From: Globodera rostochiensis
Taxonomy: Eukaryota; Nematoda; Chromadorea; Rhabditida; Heteroderidae
Assembly: GCA_018350325.1 (NCBI GenBank)
Contig: JAEVLN010000004.1
Location: forward strand, 2,046,001 to 2,110,000
DNA: 64,000 bases
Direction of reading: 5' to 3'
The notes below the pieces were generated by a model, which did not search any database, was not told the origin of the DNA, and saw nothing but the letters and a program-made list of their open reading frames with translations. The translations under genes were made by a program, and so were the position numbers. This document shows, piece by piece, positions 11,972 to 23,625 of the stretch (position 1 is its first letter; each line of letters begins with the position of its first letter).

Positions 11972-12309
11972 AATTTTCGTTTAAATTTTGAATAATAAAC
12001 AGATGGCCAAATTATCGCAGTTTTTTCATTATTCGAATTTTCTTGAATTTTTTGCTTAAAAAAATATGCAAGATGTAACAATATTCGCTATTTTTTATCC
12101 AAATTCTCAAATTTTAGATCAATGTTCATAAAACATTAGAAAAATTTAGTCCTTTATTAAGCATCAAAATTTTTATTCAAAACAATCCGGATTTTTTTAA
12201 AATGCCTAAAAATCGGAATGCTTATATACATAAAAAAGCGAATTTCATTGAATATGAATGACATTTTCCCTATCTTTAGCGTATTGGTGTTTGGCATCTC
12301 CGTTCATCG

Positions 12310-12317
12310 TATATAAG
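12310..12317 (+). promoter_or_regulatory. TATA box of the E2 gene
   Basis: TATATAAG lies 44 bases before the start codon of the E2 gene at 12361. Confidence 0.5.
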
Positions 12318-12360
12318 GGACGGACACCTGTATATTGCCAAATTACCGAAACATTCACAA

Positions 12361-12927
12361 TGTCTAAGCGACGCTTAAAACAGGTGCTAATTAATAACAA
12401 ATTAATTCCTTTAATTTTTTAACAATGGTTTATTGCAGGAACTCAAGGAATTGGAACGCGAACCGGTCATGGAATGCACTGCCCAACCGGCGGGCAATGG
12501 GAGCGACATACACCTTTGGAGGGCCACCATCAAGGGCCCGGCCGGCACGCCGTACGAGGGCGGCACATTCGTTCTCACCATGCGCTTCCGCAGGGACTAT
12601 CCGTTTCAACAGCCACGCGTTACGTTCGACACGCCCATCTACCATCCGAACATCAACGCTAATGGGGTCGTCTGTCTGGACATGCTGATGGGCCAGTGGA
12701 GTCCGACATTGACTATCTCAACAAGTGGGGTCATCTGTGAATATTTCAATCTTTATCAGACATTTTTACATTTTCCAGTCCTGATGTCGATCTGTGTTCT
12801 CCTCAGTGACGCGAACCCGAACAAGGTGTTGGTGCCCAACGTGCTCAACATTGGGCGCGAGTACAGAGAAAATCGTGAGCAGTTCAACAACACGGCGCGC
12901 GAGTGGACTCGGAGACATGCGATGTGA
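12361..12927 (+). CDS. Ubiquitin-conjugating enzyme E2, UBE2D-like
   Basis: An E2 accepts ubiquitin from E1 as a thioester and passes it on with an E3. Exon 1 (12361-12384) reads MSKRRLKQ. Exon 2 runs from 12439 to about 12724 and carries GPAGTPYEGGTFVLTMRFRR, DYPFQQPRVTF and the catalytic block YHPNINANGVVCLDML, with the HPN motif and active Cys, then QWSPTLTIS. Exon 3 starts at 12779 with the MSICVLLSDANPN block and ends AREWTRRHAM at the stop 12925-12927. The joined length of about 152 residues and the ending match the UBE2D class, though many positions differ. Intron 2 (54 bases) has no stop and keeps the frame, so an unspliced reading also stays open. Confidence 0.92.
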
Positions 12928-13318
12928 TGAAAGGAGAAACTACAAATATTCACTGACTTCCCACCCTTTCCCGTTTGATGTCACCTCAATTTCTCTTATA
13001 CCTACCGACCTATATGTACATAAAGGCAATAAATACACATAAGTGCCGTTGGAAGAGGCAGGGGAAGGGAGGAGTGACGTTGGAAGAGGCAGGGGAAGGG
13101 AGGAGTGACGTTGGAAGAGGCAGGGGAAGGGAGGAGTGACGTCGGAAGAGGCAGGAGGAGGGGGGGGGGGTGCCGTCGGAAGAGGCAGGGGGAGGGAGGG
13201 GTGCCGTCGGAAGAGCCCAAATACTTTCATTATTTTATGTGTCAAAAATGGATTTCACGATCCAATGAAAAACGCTTACTAGATTTTGCGGAAAACCCCG
13301 AAAAATTTTTTTTCGAAT
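12928..13318. other. 3' flank of the E2 gene with AATAAA and a minisatellite
   Basis: A polyadenylation-type CAATAAATAC lies at about 13027-13036. It is followed directly by the 31-bp tandem repeat. The rest faces the 3' end of the REEP gene. Confidence 0.55.
13042..13216. repeat. 31-bp G-rich minisatellite
   Basis: About five and a half copies of TGACGTTGGAAGAGGCAGGG followed by GAAGGGAGGAG. The first three are almost identical. Later copies have C for T and extended G runs. Confidence 0.9.
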
Positions 13319-13943
13319 TTACTTTTTTAGAACATTTGGCACGGACAATAATAAAGCACGCAACAATTTTATCAGAGGAAATATGTACAAATAATGGGAA
13401 CGAACATACAAGGGGGTGCCAACTCTCCTCAGCCCAGAAAATTGTAAAAAAAAACCCATGACGTAGCCATAAATAATTAGCGCCCCATTTGTTTGTGGAA
13501 TTGCTATGTAAAGAAGTATCGCCGTTTTGATGATCATGTAGAATGGAATGAGGCGTTCGAAGAGGCAAAGGTCCATTTGGTTCACGAGGGCTAGAACGGT
13601 CCAATAACGAACCCATTTGTCCAAAGCCACTTAATTTCAAAAATGGCGAATGCATTCAACACTTAATCCTCACATTGGTCGTTCGTCCTACGAGCACCTT
13701 CCGTCGCGTAAATGGGCCACATTATCCCGATGACAATGCAAAAGAAGCGAAGACCAGTGACCAAGTAAATCATCAAAATCACCAAGAGAAGGAAAAAGAT
13801 CTTAAGGGTCGGATTAAAAAAAAATTGACGTATTTTACTACCTGTTCGCGACTTAATCCAGATTCCCTCTCGAACTGATCAAGCATACGCCAATTTTTGA
13901 TGTGCCAGACAGCGGCGCAGAAAATCGACAAAGGAGATGGCAT
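13319..13943 (-). CDS. REEP5/6-type (TB2/DP1/HVA22) ER-shaping membrane protein
   Basis: These proteins insert hairpins into the ER membrane and bend it into tubules. The start ATG is at 13943. Exon 1 reads MPSPLSIFCAAVWHIKNW and continues LDQFERESGLSREQ. Exon 2 is hydrophobic (FFLLLVILMIYLVTGLRFFC, then IVIGIMWPIYATEGARRTND). Exon 3 begins LALDKWVRYWTVLALVNQMD and continues ERLIPFYMIIKTAILLYIAI with PQTNGALIIYGYVMGFFL. The WxxYW, PFY and NGA...Y positions are family hallmarks. The last about 45 residues before the stop at 13319 are unlike the usual charged tail, so the 3' end may include intron sequence. The C. elegans counterpart would be yop-1. Confidence 0.85.
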
Positions 13944-14007
13944 CGTGAAATGACGACCAAACGAAGGCGACAAAGCAAAAAAGGCAAAAACTGATGAAAA
14001 TCCATCG

Positions 14008-14016
14008 CTATTTATA
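14008..14016 (-). promoter_or_regulatory. TATA box of the REEP gene
   Basis: TATAAATAG on the minus strand lies 65 bases before the REEP start codon. The same nine bases occur on the plus strand at 14074-14082, facing away, with no gene seen downstream. Confidence 0.5.
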
Positions 14017-14371
14017 CACCCAGCCGCAAAAAGTGATTGAATATGCGATAATTCGCTATGTTTGTACAACGCGTATAAATAGAGGCATTTTTACATCCCG
14101 TACTCATTCTTAATCTCAAAACTGATCGTTTCGGCGCCGGCAAATTAAAGCAGAACTTTTTTGTTAGTTAACCAAATCAAAAAAACTTCGTATCATTCGA
14201 AAAGCACTATAGTAGATGCCATAATAGAAAAAAGCTAGGCGATTCGACTTAGACAATAATTATGGATAAACGCGCCAAGTTGGCAGAAAAAAAAATTGGG
14301 TTTTTCTCACGTTTTTAGGCGCTATCTTTTTTAAGAATGGTCGAATCGGTAGCTTTCGGTATATCAAAGTT

Positions 14372-16617
14372 TCAACATACTGGTCGTCCTGCTCCGTAAT
14401 AGTGACGCTGCCGCTGTTGCTGCTGCTGATCGCCCCAGCTCCTCTCATAATTCCTCGGCAACGAGCTGTACCCGCAGCGGCGGGATTGCATTTGCTGTTG
14501 TTGGCAAGAAGTAGAGGGCACGTCCGGCAAGTACGAGGATAGCAAATGCTCGGCACCGCTCATCATCATCGACGGCATCTCTTCACCACCGTTGATCGGC
14601 AACCGGTTGTACAGGTGGTCCAGTCTGGGCAATGAGCCGGTCCAGTGCTGTTGTTGTTGCCCTCTTTGTGGATGCGGGAAGGCGGCAAATGATGCTGGTT
14701 CTCCTTCAACCGATGGCGGATAATAGTGCGTCATCAACAGCTCGCCCCCGTCCGCCAAAGTCCCATTGTCTGCTGCTGCTGCTGCTTGCCCCGGTTGGTG
14801 TAACTGCTCCATCAGTTCGTGATGTCGCGAACGCGTTGCTGTTGTTCCCTTCGCATGTTCAGCTCCTGCTGTGTCTGTCGTTCGCGCAGTTGCCTTTCCC
14901 ACTCGGTGTCCGTGTGCAGGAAGCGGCCAAGACGGGACCGATGCCGTTTCTGCCTGCGCATGTCGCCGCCGGCGCCGCGTTCGTCCTCTTCCGGCGCATG
15001 TAGCCAGTGGTAGTTGCCACGTTGGGGATGCCGATATGCCGACGTTGTTGTCGTCGTTCGTGAATGGCTTTCAAGATCATGATCAAGACGAGGCGGCCAT
15101 TTCAGCTCAGCCGATGTGCCGTCAAATTGCTTCGTCACGGAGTCTGTTTGCGTTTCGGCACAAAGTGCCGTTTGGGTAGAAGCGTCGGACACATTTTGTG
15201 GCCGCCTTGGCACTGAACCGGTTGCACATTTGTGCAGCAGCAGCTGATTTGCGCTCACAACATTGTGGGTTGTGTTGCGGGAAGCTGCTTGATGTACGGG
15301 TAACGAGCCGCCAGTTTGACTGCCAAATGTGCGGGTGTTTTGTTGCTTCTCAAGTCCAGCTTCACTTGACGCTGCTGCTGCTGTTGTTGTTGGTGTTGTT
15401 TTCCGTTGTGAAGTTGCAGCTGCAGCAGCGGCGCCATGACGACGAACATTTTGCGTCGGCAAAACAGATGGCACAATACGGCCAACGTTTGCGAGCAGTT
15501 CACTGGGCAACGCGCATTTGATGACAGGCGGAATAGCATCTACATCGGAGGATTGATGCCGGCTCGGCAAAATGCCGGAATGGAGCCACTTGTTGATCAC
15601 GTACTCGCGATGGCCGGCCTCAATATCGCACAAATCCAGCAGTTTTCGACGCTTTTCAAGTGCTTGGCGAAGTTCACGCTTGAAGTTGAGCATTGCATGC
15701 GTCTCTTGGTCGGCACGCTCCAATGTTCTGCTACGGTACTGTTGCTGTTGCTGAACACGCCGCCGTGGAGGCGACATCGATTGGGACGGCACCCGTTCCG
15801 CTGCTGCTGGCGGTAAATACATCCTTGTTGCTGTTGATGGCACATGGTGGTATAGTGCTCCGGGTATCACAACTGGACCCTTCTGTTCAACCGATCGAGG
15901 CCAATCAGTGTGTTGTTGTTGCTGTCCACCACCACCACCACCAAAGGTTCGAGCAGTAGTTGTACTCATTGTGGTTTCGGTGATTGAACGGCTGCTGACG
16001 AATGGTTTTGTACCATTGCTGGTACTGCTTGAACTCCATGGTGCAGGACCAAGAGCAGCCGATTGAGCATATGCAACAACGTTTGCGTCAAACAGAACGC
16101 GACTTTCACTGGACGAATTCAGCAACGACACATCGCCGCCGTTCACAGCGGCATCACATTTTTCTGGTGCCGATGAAGTGTAATAAGTGATCAGGTTTGA
16201 AATTGTCGTCGTCGTTGAACATGTTGCTGCTGTTGAACCGGATGGATGAAAAGAAAAAGCGGTGGACGACGACAATTTTGTGCCACCATTTTCTGCCAAC
16301 AATGAATAGAAAAAGCGCTGCTGCTGTTGTTTCGCTGCTCTTGCTGCCACGGGTTGATAGGACGGCATTTTGATGCCACCAAAATTGGTTGAACCTGTCG
16401 CCGTCGACGAACCCGCGACAACTGTCGGCAACGAAGGCAACTGTCGTCGGCCCATCTCCGAGCTGGCGGCGGCGGCGGCGTTGGTGGTGACGCTGCTGTT
16501 GCTGATGACCAATGTCGCCGTTTGTTGGGTGGTCGGCACTTTGGTGTTGGCACAACAGAAGTTGAAATGGGTCAGTTGCTTTTTATAATTATTCTTTTGC
16601 ATTTGCAACCCACACAT
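14372..16617 (-). CDS. Low-complexity poly-Q/poly-A protein with apparent frameshift
   Basis: A 601-residue open frame runs from 16617 to 14812. It is rich in Gln, Ala, Ser and Thr tracts. It contains a charged helical block (FKRELRQALEKRRKLLDLCD, then YVINKWLHSGILP) and a second charged block (WERQLRERQTQQELNMRREQ). At about 14850-14812 it meets a stop, while an overlapping frame continues from HHELMEQLHQPGQ to a stop at 14372 with the same Gln/Pro/Ser-rich style. No plausible intron joins them, so a one-base frameshift (sequence error or mutation) is the simplest view. The nominal start lies at the edge of a repeat, so a downstream Met (MGRRQLPSLP) may be the true start. I do not recognise the family. 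Confidence 0.65.
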
Positions 16618-16880
16618 CGCTTACAAATCTGGTAACAAAATTTTATTTACATTTATGCATTAATCTAATACATAATTCATTTTTGAGGGTTTGACTTCTT
16701 AAGAAAAATTATTTATCGTAATTATTATGATTTAATAATTATTCCCTTCCATTTGCAAACCACACATCGCTTACAAATCTGGTAACAAAATTTTATTTAA
16801 ATTTATGCATTAATAATTATTCTCTGCATTTGCAACCCACACATCGCTTACAAATCTGGTAACAAAAAATTGGTACAAGT
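16602..16880. repeat. Three-copy repeat with CACACATCGCTTACAAATCT core
   Basis: TTTGCAA(A/C)CCACACATCG with CTTACAAATCTGGTAACAAA occurs at about 16602-16645, 16754-16795 and 16829-16867. Two copies continue into ATTTTATTTA and TTTATGCATTAAT. The first overlaps the start of the neighbouring long open frame. Confidence 0.85.
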
Positions 16881-16942
16881 CATGAGTGTGAAATAAGGCA
16901 CGGACGCCCATCTGGCCGAACCCTAGTGTGAAAAGTAGCAGA

Positions 16943-18914
16943 TTATTTAGCTAAATGAGGTGGGGGAGGAGTGAACGAGCGAAATGCCAAAAAGTCCGGA
17001 CTCGCATCGCGCAGGTAAGCGTTAAAATCTTTTGTCAAGAACAGCACATCGCCCAGTACAATCTGACGTTCATGTTGCTGTTTTTCGTCGAGCTCAAGCA
17101 GTATAGCACTTCCGGCAACGACGATCAGAATGGAACCTGCGCTGATTGGCCTCAGAGTAGACACTTCACACTGGAAAATTAAGGGAATTAACACTTTCCA
17201 CTCAATAATATTTACTTCAATTTTGTGAACTGCAAATTCTTCCACCGATGGAGCGTATTCAGTGACACCATCCGCCAACTTTTTTGGTTCAAAAATTGGC
17301 GGCGCATACATCCGATAAGTGAGTGACGAGCACAATGTTGGCACATCCTTGAACTTCGGAGTCAGGCCGGCACGAATTGTGTTGTCCGACAATGCCATGC
17401 ATTCAACACAGTCTTTAAGGAGAGAAAATAAAGCATTTATAGTTAATGGAAATTTTGTTATAAAATTTTCCAATTAATTAATTTATAGCTGAAAGAGGAA
17501 TTCACGCCGGCTTTTATGACCCAAATCATGTTATCTTGTCTAAAACCAACCCCCTGACAGGTAGGCATGGGGCTCGTTGGGTCCTAGGAAGGTTGCTTGG
17601 CCCGGTTGCAGCGTGAAGAAGTTCAGGAAGAACGGAGCTAGCACGCCAATGTCGCCGCCCGGAAATTGGTTGTTCAATCGGAGGACGAGTTCATCTACCG
17701 GGGCTCGATCAGTTTCTGCGAAAAAAATATACACAAATAGACAAAAAAAGAAATTGAAAAAGTCAAAACTCACTTTTGTCGAGCCGATCCACAATTTGGA
17801 CTACAACTTGCGCAATTCGTTCGGCCGAACTTGTCCAAACTTTACAAAATATCTGACGCAATGCCTCTCTGCCCCGCTTCGCATCGTGCTCCGTCTGCGC
17901 CAACGCGTCCAGCAACGACTCATCATCGACGAGTTGGAGCAGTTCACGGTGTGCCTTTATGTTGGAAATAATGCCGTGAGGTAATTGGAAGCCGCACAAC
18001 AACTCAAACTCAGTGAGAGCGATCGCCTGAAAAGTGGAAAGGGATAAAAGGATTGGTGGCTAAGAACCTAAAACTCCTGACTCGGGACTATTGAAACTCG
18101 ATTCCGACAAATTGAGAATTTTGGACCAAAAGCTTAATCGAATCCACCAAATTTGTTTTCAGATTCAGAAGTACACAATAATTTCATAAACATGCACCAT
18201 TTCTGGCTTGTGGTTGTCGTCCGGGTAGTTTTTCGGGTCATTTGCATGTAACAGTTTGGCTTGTTCCTGCAATGAAATTGATCTACAAAAAGGAAGGTTT
18301 TATTGTGTTAACAACGGAAAAAAATGCTGACATTTTCTTACGAAAAAAAAAATCTCACCAAAATAATCCATTTTTCTCCATAAAAATGTGGAATTCCCTC
18401 AAATTTCCCCACATAAAATCGACGCAATTGTAAAATTACAAAGGGTAAAATGCCCGCACTTTTGTCGGATGCGATTGAATGGACAGCGCTTTGTCCACCG
18501 ACAAAACTTTGAACAGAAAGCGCAGTTCGCCCTCCTCGTGCTCGCCCAACAGCGTCGGATTCCGTGCCAAAAAATCCCTCAAATTCGTCTCGCCGCCTCC
18601 GTCCAACGCTACCACACGGGAAGGTCCATTTGGATGGGTGCCCATCCAAAGCTGCCAATTAGAAAAAGCCCAATTTGTTTTTAGAAACAAATGCATTGAA
18701 TAAATTTGGTCCAAAAATTACACACAGTCATGGATCGACGTATCTTTTTTGAAAGTTATGAGCACATGACTGTAAGTAATCTTTTGGTTCGATTCACCTC
18801 GGCGTATCGCTTTTTGGCATCGACCCGCTCGGCCGACAACAGACGGGCGATGAAACTGTCCTGCCCCGTCTTGCCCCAGGCATAGTGCTGAACAGCGCAC
18901 TCCAATCGCTGCAT
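16943..18914 (-). CDS. MPI: Mannose-6-phosphate isomerase (type I)
   Basis: This enzyme interconverts fructose-6-phosphate and mannose-6-phosphate, supplying mannose for glycosylation in the cytosol. The start at 18914 reads [17 protein letters not shown]. The next exon has [13 protein letters not shown], then [18 protein letters not shown] with the zinc-binding Gln/His region. Further exons are [20 protein letters not shown], the [16 protein letters not shown] exon, [20 protein letters not shown] (metal-site region) and [20 protein letters not shown], the signature of the C-terminal part. The product ends [16 protein letters not shown]. All conserved blocks appear in family order on one strand with normal splice sites. 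Confidence 0.95.
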
Positions 18915-19190
18915 CAAACTTAAAAAGTAAAAGCAAAAATTTACAAAACAAAAAATGCAAAAGCAATCAATATTTTTGGTGCTTCATTTCGGTTTAGCCC
19001 AAAGAAAAGATTTTGTGTAAAAAATTAAAGTATTTAAAGCAACAGAAGAAATGAACATGACTAGAAAGAGGAACATTGGCATAAATACAAAAATGAAAAG
19101 GGAATTGAGAAAGATCGATCATTTCCACGAATTCATTCATTCCAACAGAGCGCGAATTCGTGCCGCGCTCCGATCCCTTAAAAATTAATT

Positions 19191-22100
19191 TTAAAATAAA
19201 AGAATATTATATAACAATAATGACTTTGCAGCAGATTTTGGACGGAAAATCGGTTTGGAGTTTGAAGAAAAGGATGGCGAAGATGAGCATGCCGAAGTTG
19301 TTGTTGCTTGCGTGCCGAGCACTTCGGCATAACTGAGGAACAACGGCTTCATTTGCGGGTCCTGATTCTAAAAGTTTAAAAAAACCATCGTTCGTTAAAC
19401 AAAGTAAATAATTAAAATGTTTCAAACAAAACAAAATTTGCCTTTTGGGGATGATTGATCGAAGAATGGACAAGCCGATGCTCACGAATATTGTTGCCGG
19501 CATAAGCCTAAACATTTTCTTTTCAAAAAATGCCTCCCGCCCATTCACTCACAATGCACCTGAGCTGCCAATCGCCGATCTCCTCGTTCCAATGAACAAA
19601 TTTCTCAATGTAACGCACCCGTTCTTCCGGAATGAATTGGTCGATGACCTTAAAATGGGGAAAATTACTTTAAAAAAACTATATTTTGTTGTCTCACAAG
19701 CATGGAGTAGAGCAATTCCCGCTGCAGTTGCCGAACGCTCTCCAAAAGTGCCTCCATCTCCCGTTGATGTTCCACCTCAATGTCCGTCAGCTCCGCCTTG
19801 GCTTGCATGTATTGTGTCCACACCTGAAAGATGACAAAGTTCCGCTCGGGGTTTCTCCTTTTTTAATTAAACATTTTGGGATCGTTTTTAACATTGAAAG
19901 ACGTCAAACTGATGAAATGAATTTTTGTGACATTTAAAAAATGTCTAATGAAAAAGAACAACAGCAAGCAGCAGAAGAGGCAATGACTAAATTTTGAATG
20001 GATGCAAACAGAAATTATGAGTAATTATTTTAACATTTGTGTCAGCCAAACAGAAAAAAAACCGATTGAATGAATTAGTGAACAATTGAATGATATTTTG
20101 CTAAAGCAGAAATTTCATTCAGGGGATCTTTTAACAAATATTCAAATAAAAAAATAAAACAAAAAGAATATACGTTCTTTGTTTTTTTATTTACGAAACT
20201 TTTGTTTTACGGTTTGTAATTTTTCTTTGTTTTTTCAGGCACAAACTCGCCCACCTTTTTCAACTTTTTGTTCAGTCCCTGTGCCTCCTCTTGCAGGGTG
20301 TTGTACTGCTCCCCGATGTCACATTGTTCTGCCTGTTGATTTCGAAAACGCGTCTGCAGTGCCAATTCGTCCTGACGTGCGCGTTCAAGATCCCTTCAAT
20401 GTTGGCCATGTTAGAGACTTTTTAAATCATTTTTTTGGCCCACCGATTGCTCTCCTCCAACAGTTTAGCCTGGATCTCCACCTTCTCCAGCATGTTCTCG
20501 CCGCCCACAATGATTTGGCGCTCAATGGTGCCCAGCTTTTGGAGCAGTTTGTCCCTCTCGCGTTTGTTGCGCGTCAATTCCTCCTCCCTGCGCAGCAAAT
20601 CGTCCGCCAATTTGTGCTTCTCCGCCTCCTTCAGCCCGTGCTCTTCCTGCACAAAACGAAAGTTATTTTATCCAAAAAATCTTTCCGTTACGCTAATCCA
20701 TCTCAAAAAAATATATAAGAATCTGCACCTGTAGTTTCCGTTTCCCTCGCTCAATGCTCTCCTCAATTTCACGAATTCGTTCAAACTGGTGGTTGTGGTG
20801 ATGGTGAGGGGCGTGCTGTTGTTGCTGATGCTTTTGGAGTTCGTCGGCTTCCTCATCAAAGCCGCCCATTTCGGCAACCGCTGCTTCTTCTGTATCCGAA
20901 ATCGCTTCAGCTTAATAAAAAACGATTATGTGCACGACCAAATAAATGAAAATCGAAAAATCTTGCAAATTTGTCATAGAATTTTTGAGAAAAATTCCAA
21001 AAATCCAAGTTCACCATTTTCCTCCAATTGCTTCTTCAACTGCTCAATTTCCTCCTGAAAACGACGTAACAGTGCGTCCTTCGGGTCCTCGTTGATGCGC
21101 GCAACATTCCGAATTTGTTTTGCCCGATTCTGTTTTGGGAGCGAAGGACAAAGTCAAACCGTTGTTTTTAATATTTAAAAAAACTAACAATATTCTTCTA
21201 CCCCCGGGAATTTTGGCTGCTTGATTTTGTCGAAAAATGAAATTTTTGTAAATTGTCGATGAGCGAAAAGAAACATATTGTAATAAAAATGCACGGAAAT
21301 TCCAAACAAATTGGATAAAACATACCGCATAGCGCAGTGTGCCGATGGTTTCGTCGTAATTGTAGGAAGCTGGCCCGATGTTGGCAATCTGTGATGGCGG
21401 TGGTAAAGAAGACGAAAACCGGCGTTAAAATTGTATAAATTATAACTACTTTTTGGTGCAAACGGAATTAAATAAATCGGGATTGGGATCCCGCCCGGTC
21501 ATTTTTTCTAATCCAAACATCCCGAATTTTCACTTTTGTCAATAACTTATAGTAAGTATAATAACTGAACCATTGCAGTTTTGGAGTTGCCGCCCAGCGA
21601 ATCTTGCAAAATGCGCGTAAGCTTTGAATTTCTGAATTTTTTTTTCTTTTTCATCAAAATCACTAAAAATGCATTCGTTGCCCACCGATAGGGAATGTGA
21701 GGGCTTTTTGCGTCCACCAACGCACTGATCACATTTCCGAGCGTTGAAAGTGACAAATTGATCTTTGACGCTTCTTTCAGGCGGTCGCCGACCGAATGCG
21801 TTTTGGACTGCCGTTCACTGCCCTGCAAAAAAAGGGGGCAATTTTTAGTTTAAAAAAATGCCAAAAATATATATATTTTGAAGACAAACCGCCAAATCCA
21901 CCAAGTGCAGCTTGCCCTGGGTCAGCAGTTGGCGTCCGTCACCGTCCACCATCTCCGAGCATTCAATGGTCACTGTAAAAATGGCGTGGGACCGACTGCT
22001 CTGTTCGTTCATGCTTGTCCGTCCGGTGTGTCCTGGAATTTAGGTAATTGAAATTGGCAATTGAATGAACACGTTGGTCCATATGAATGAAAGTGAGGGG

Positions 22101-23125
22101 AGAGGGGGCGCCACCGAACTGTTCGCGTTGCCAAACTGCATAATGCGAAGGCACTGCTCCGCACTCGCCACTGTCACGTTCAACAAATCTTTCACATAAA
22201 CGCCGATGTCCGCTCGTTCCTTGATCTCCAATGAATGGTGGCGGTGCGCATCGGCAGGCTGCTTGGCCAACAGATCGCGCGCCTCCTCATTGTAAATCTC
22301 CATGTAAGAAATCCGAACCAAAAATCTAAAAAATAATGGAGGCTTTTTACAAAATCCTTAAAATTTTGCAGATTTCTGTAAATTTCATTAACCCGTATGA
22401 TAAGCTATTCCCTTGCAATTTAGTAATTCGCTGATCTCCCACCTTTTGTCCTGATGGCATTTTGCGATGTGATCAAAAATATGAGCAAACGCGTTCTGCG
22501 TGACGCCATCCGCCTGTCCGTCGTTTCCGCTCATTGTGTATGTTTTGCCGGTCCCCGTCTGACCATAAGCAAAAATCGTGCCTGAAAATTCCATAAAAAA
22601 TTTCCAATTTTTAGTTTTCAAACTTTAAACTGACCGTTGTAACCCCTCAAAACATTTTCCACAATTGGGCGGCAGAGCGAATTATAAACGGTGGCCTGGA
22701 CGGCCTCGGGTCCGAACACTTCGTCAAAGGTATAGCATTTTAAAAGCTCCTGTTAAGAATTTAGAAAAATAAATTTAAATACAAAACTTTAAAATTTGTG
22801 AATGACCAAATTAAAGAAACCAGATCCGGCAAAACATCCTTTTTTTAAATGATGTCACTAACATTTTGGCTGTCCGGTTGTGCGACAGCAACAGATTTTG
22901 CGTGTTCGTCCGTTTGCACAATCGTGCGATGTCCTTGCTGCTGTTCCTGTTGGCTTAACGGACGGCAACGGACAGCCACCTGCGGGTTTGTTCAAATTTT
23001 AAATCAAAAATTAAAGAAAAATAGGCCAATTTAAAATGTCCCCCACGCATTTGTCGGAAGCAACATACATAAAACCTCACCTTAACATGTTCCTCCTCTC
23101 TTCCGCTGAGTTTCTGGTGTTCCAT
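19191..23125 (-). CDS. klp-20: Kinesin-II motor subunit, KIF3A/KLP-20 type
   Basis: Kinesin-II moves cargo along axonemal microtubules in cilia. The start at 23125 reads [15 protein letters not shown], then [10 protein letters not shown]. The motor domain shows the P-loop [19 protein letters not shown], switch [14 protein letters not shown], switch II HLVDLAGSERQ, then [16 protein letters not shown] and [20 protein letters not shown]. The neck follows as [21 protein letters not shown] long coiled coil follows ([20 protein letters not shown], then [16 protein letters not shown]). The C-terminal block [20 protein letters not shown], then [10 protein letters not shown], resembles the KIF3A tail rather than KIF3B. 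The last exon is Ser-rich and ends at a TAA at 19191-19193. A charged insert follows the neck, as in KIF3A. Confidence 0.93.
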
Positions 23126-23625
23126 TAGACAATACGATAAAATTTTCTACTTGAGTATAATAAATAAAACGCGTTTTTATGCTAATTAAACACTTCGGGG
23201 GTAACTGTAAGAATGGAGAAAAAAAGTATAAACGAAACTGATTAAACTCAACCAAAACCCCAAAAAATCGGGGTTCGGGTCAGGGTGCTAGCCCCAAATT
23301 AAACCATTAAACCCTTTTTTTGTTTTGTCGTAAACATAAACAAAAATATTTTTAAGAAATTATTGGCATTATGTTTTTTATTTAAATTTCGTAATTTGGC
23401 GTAAAGTTTCATAAAGATTTTTCATTTTAATGTTTCCCCTAAACCTGTACATAAAATTCAAATGAACTTTCTAATGTTTGCTAGCACTTAATTAAACTAA
23501 TTTGATTACAAATAAAAAACCGACGCATATTTTTTAGCTTACTCTTTTTCTATTATTATTATTCAAGCAGCTAGCTACAAGTTCAAGTGACCAATTTGCA
23601 CAACAAGGCACTACAACATATATAT
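23126..23625. other. Divergent promoter region between kinesin and AP-1 mu genes
   Basis: About 500 bases separate the start codons of the minus-strand kinesin and the plus-strand AP-1 mu. The sequence is AT-rich. I saw no good ciliary X-box by eye. Confidence 0.45.

Larger units (their letters stand above)
10326..12309. other. Intergenic region occupied mostly by foldback repeats
   Basis: This lies between the coiled-coil gene and the E2 gene. A partial repeat copy at 10378-10432 (AGGGGTAGAATGCGAATCCG) resembles the arm of the nested foldback at 10638. The rest to about 11970 is the composite element listed separately. From 11985 to 12300 the sequence is AT-rich with no gene seen. Confidence 0.6.

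Noticed and set aside
15198..16190. Several plus-strand open frames
   Set aside because: They are shadows of the long poly-Q/poly-A minus-strand frame, caused by CAG/CTG repeats.
23126..23625. Ciliary X-box for the kinesin-II gene
   Set aside because: The nearest candidate (GTTTTGTCGTAAAC) breaks the pattern at a key pyrimidine.
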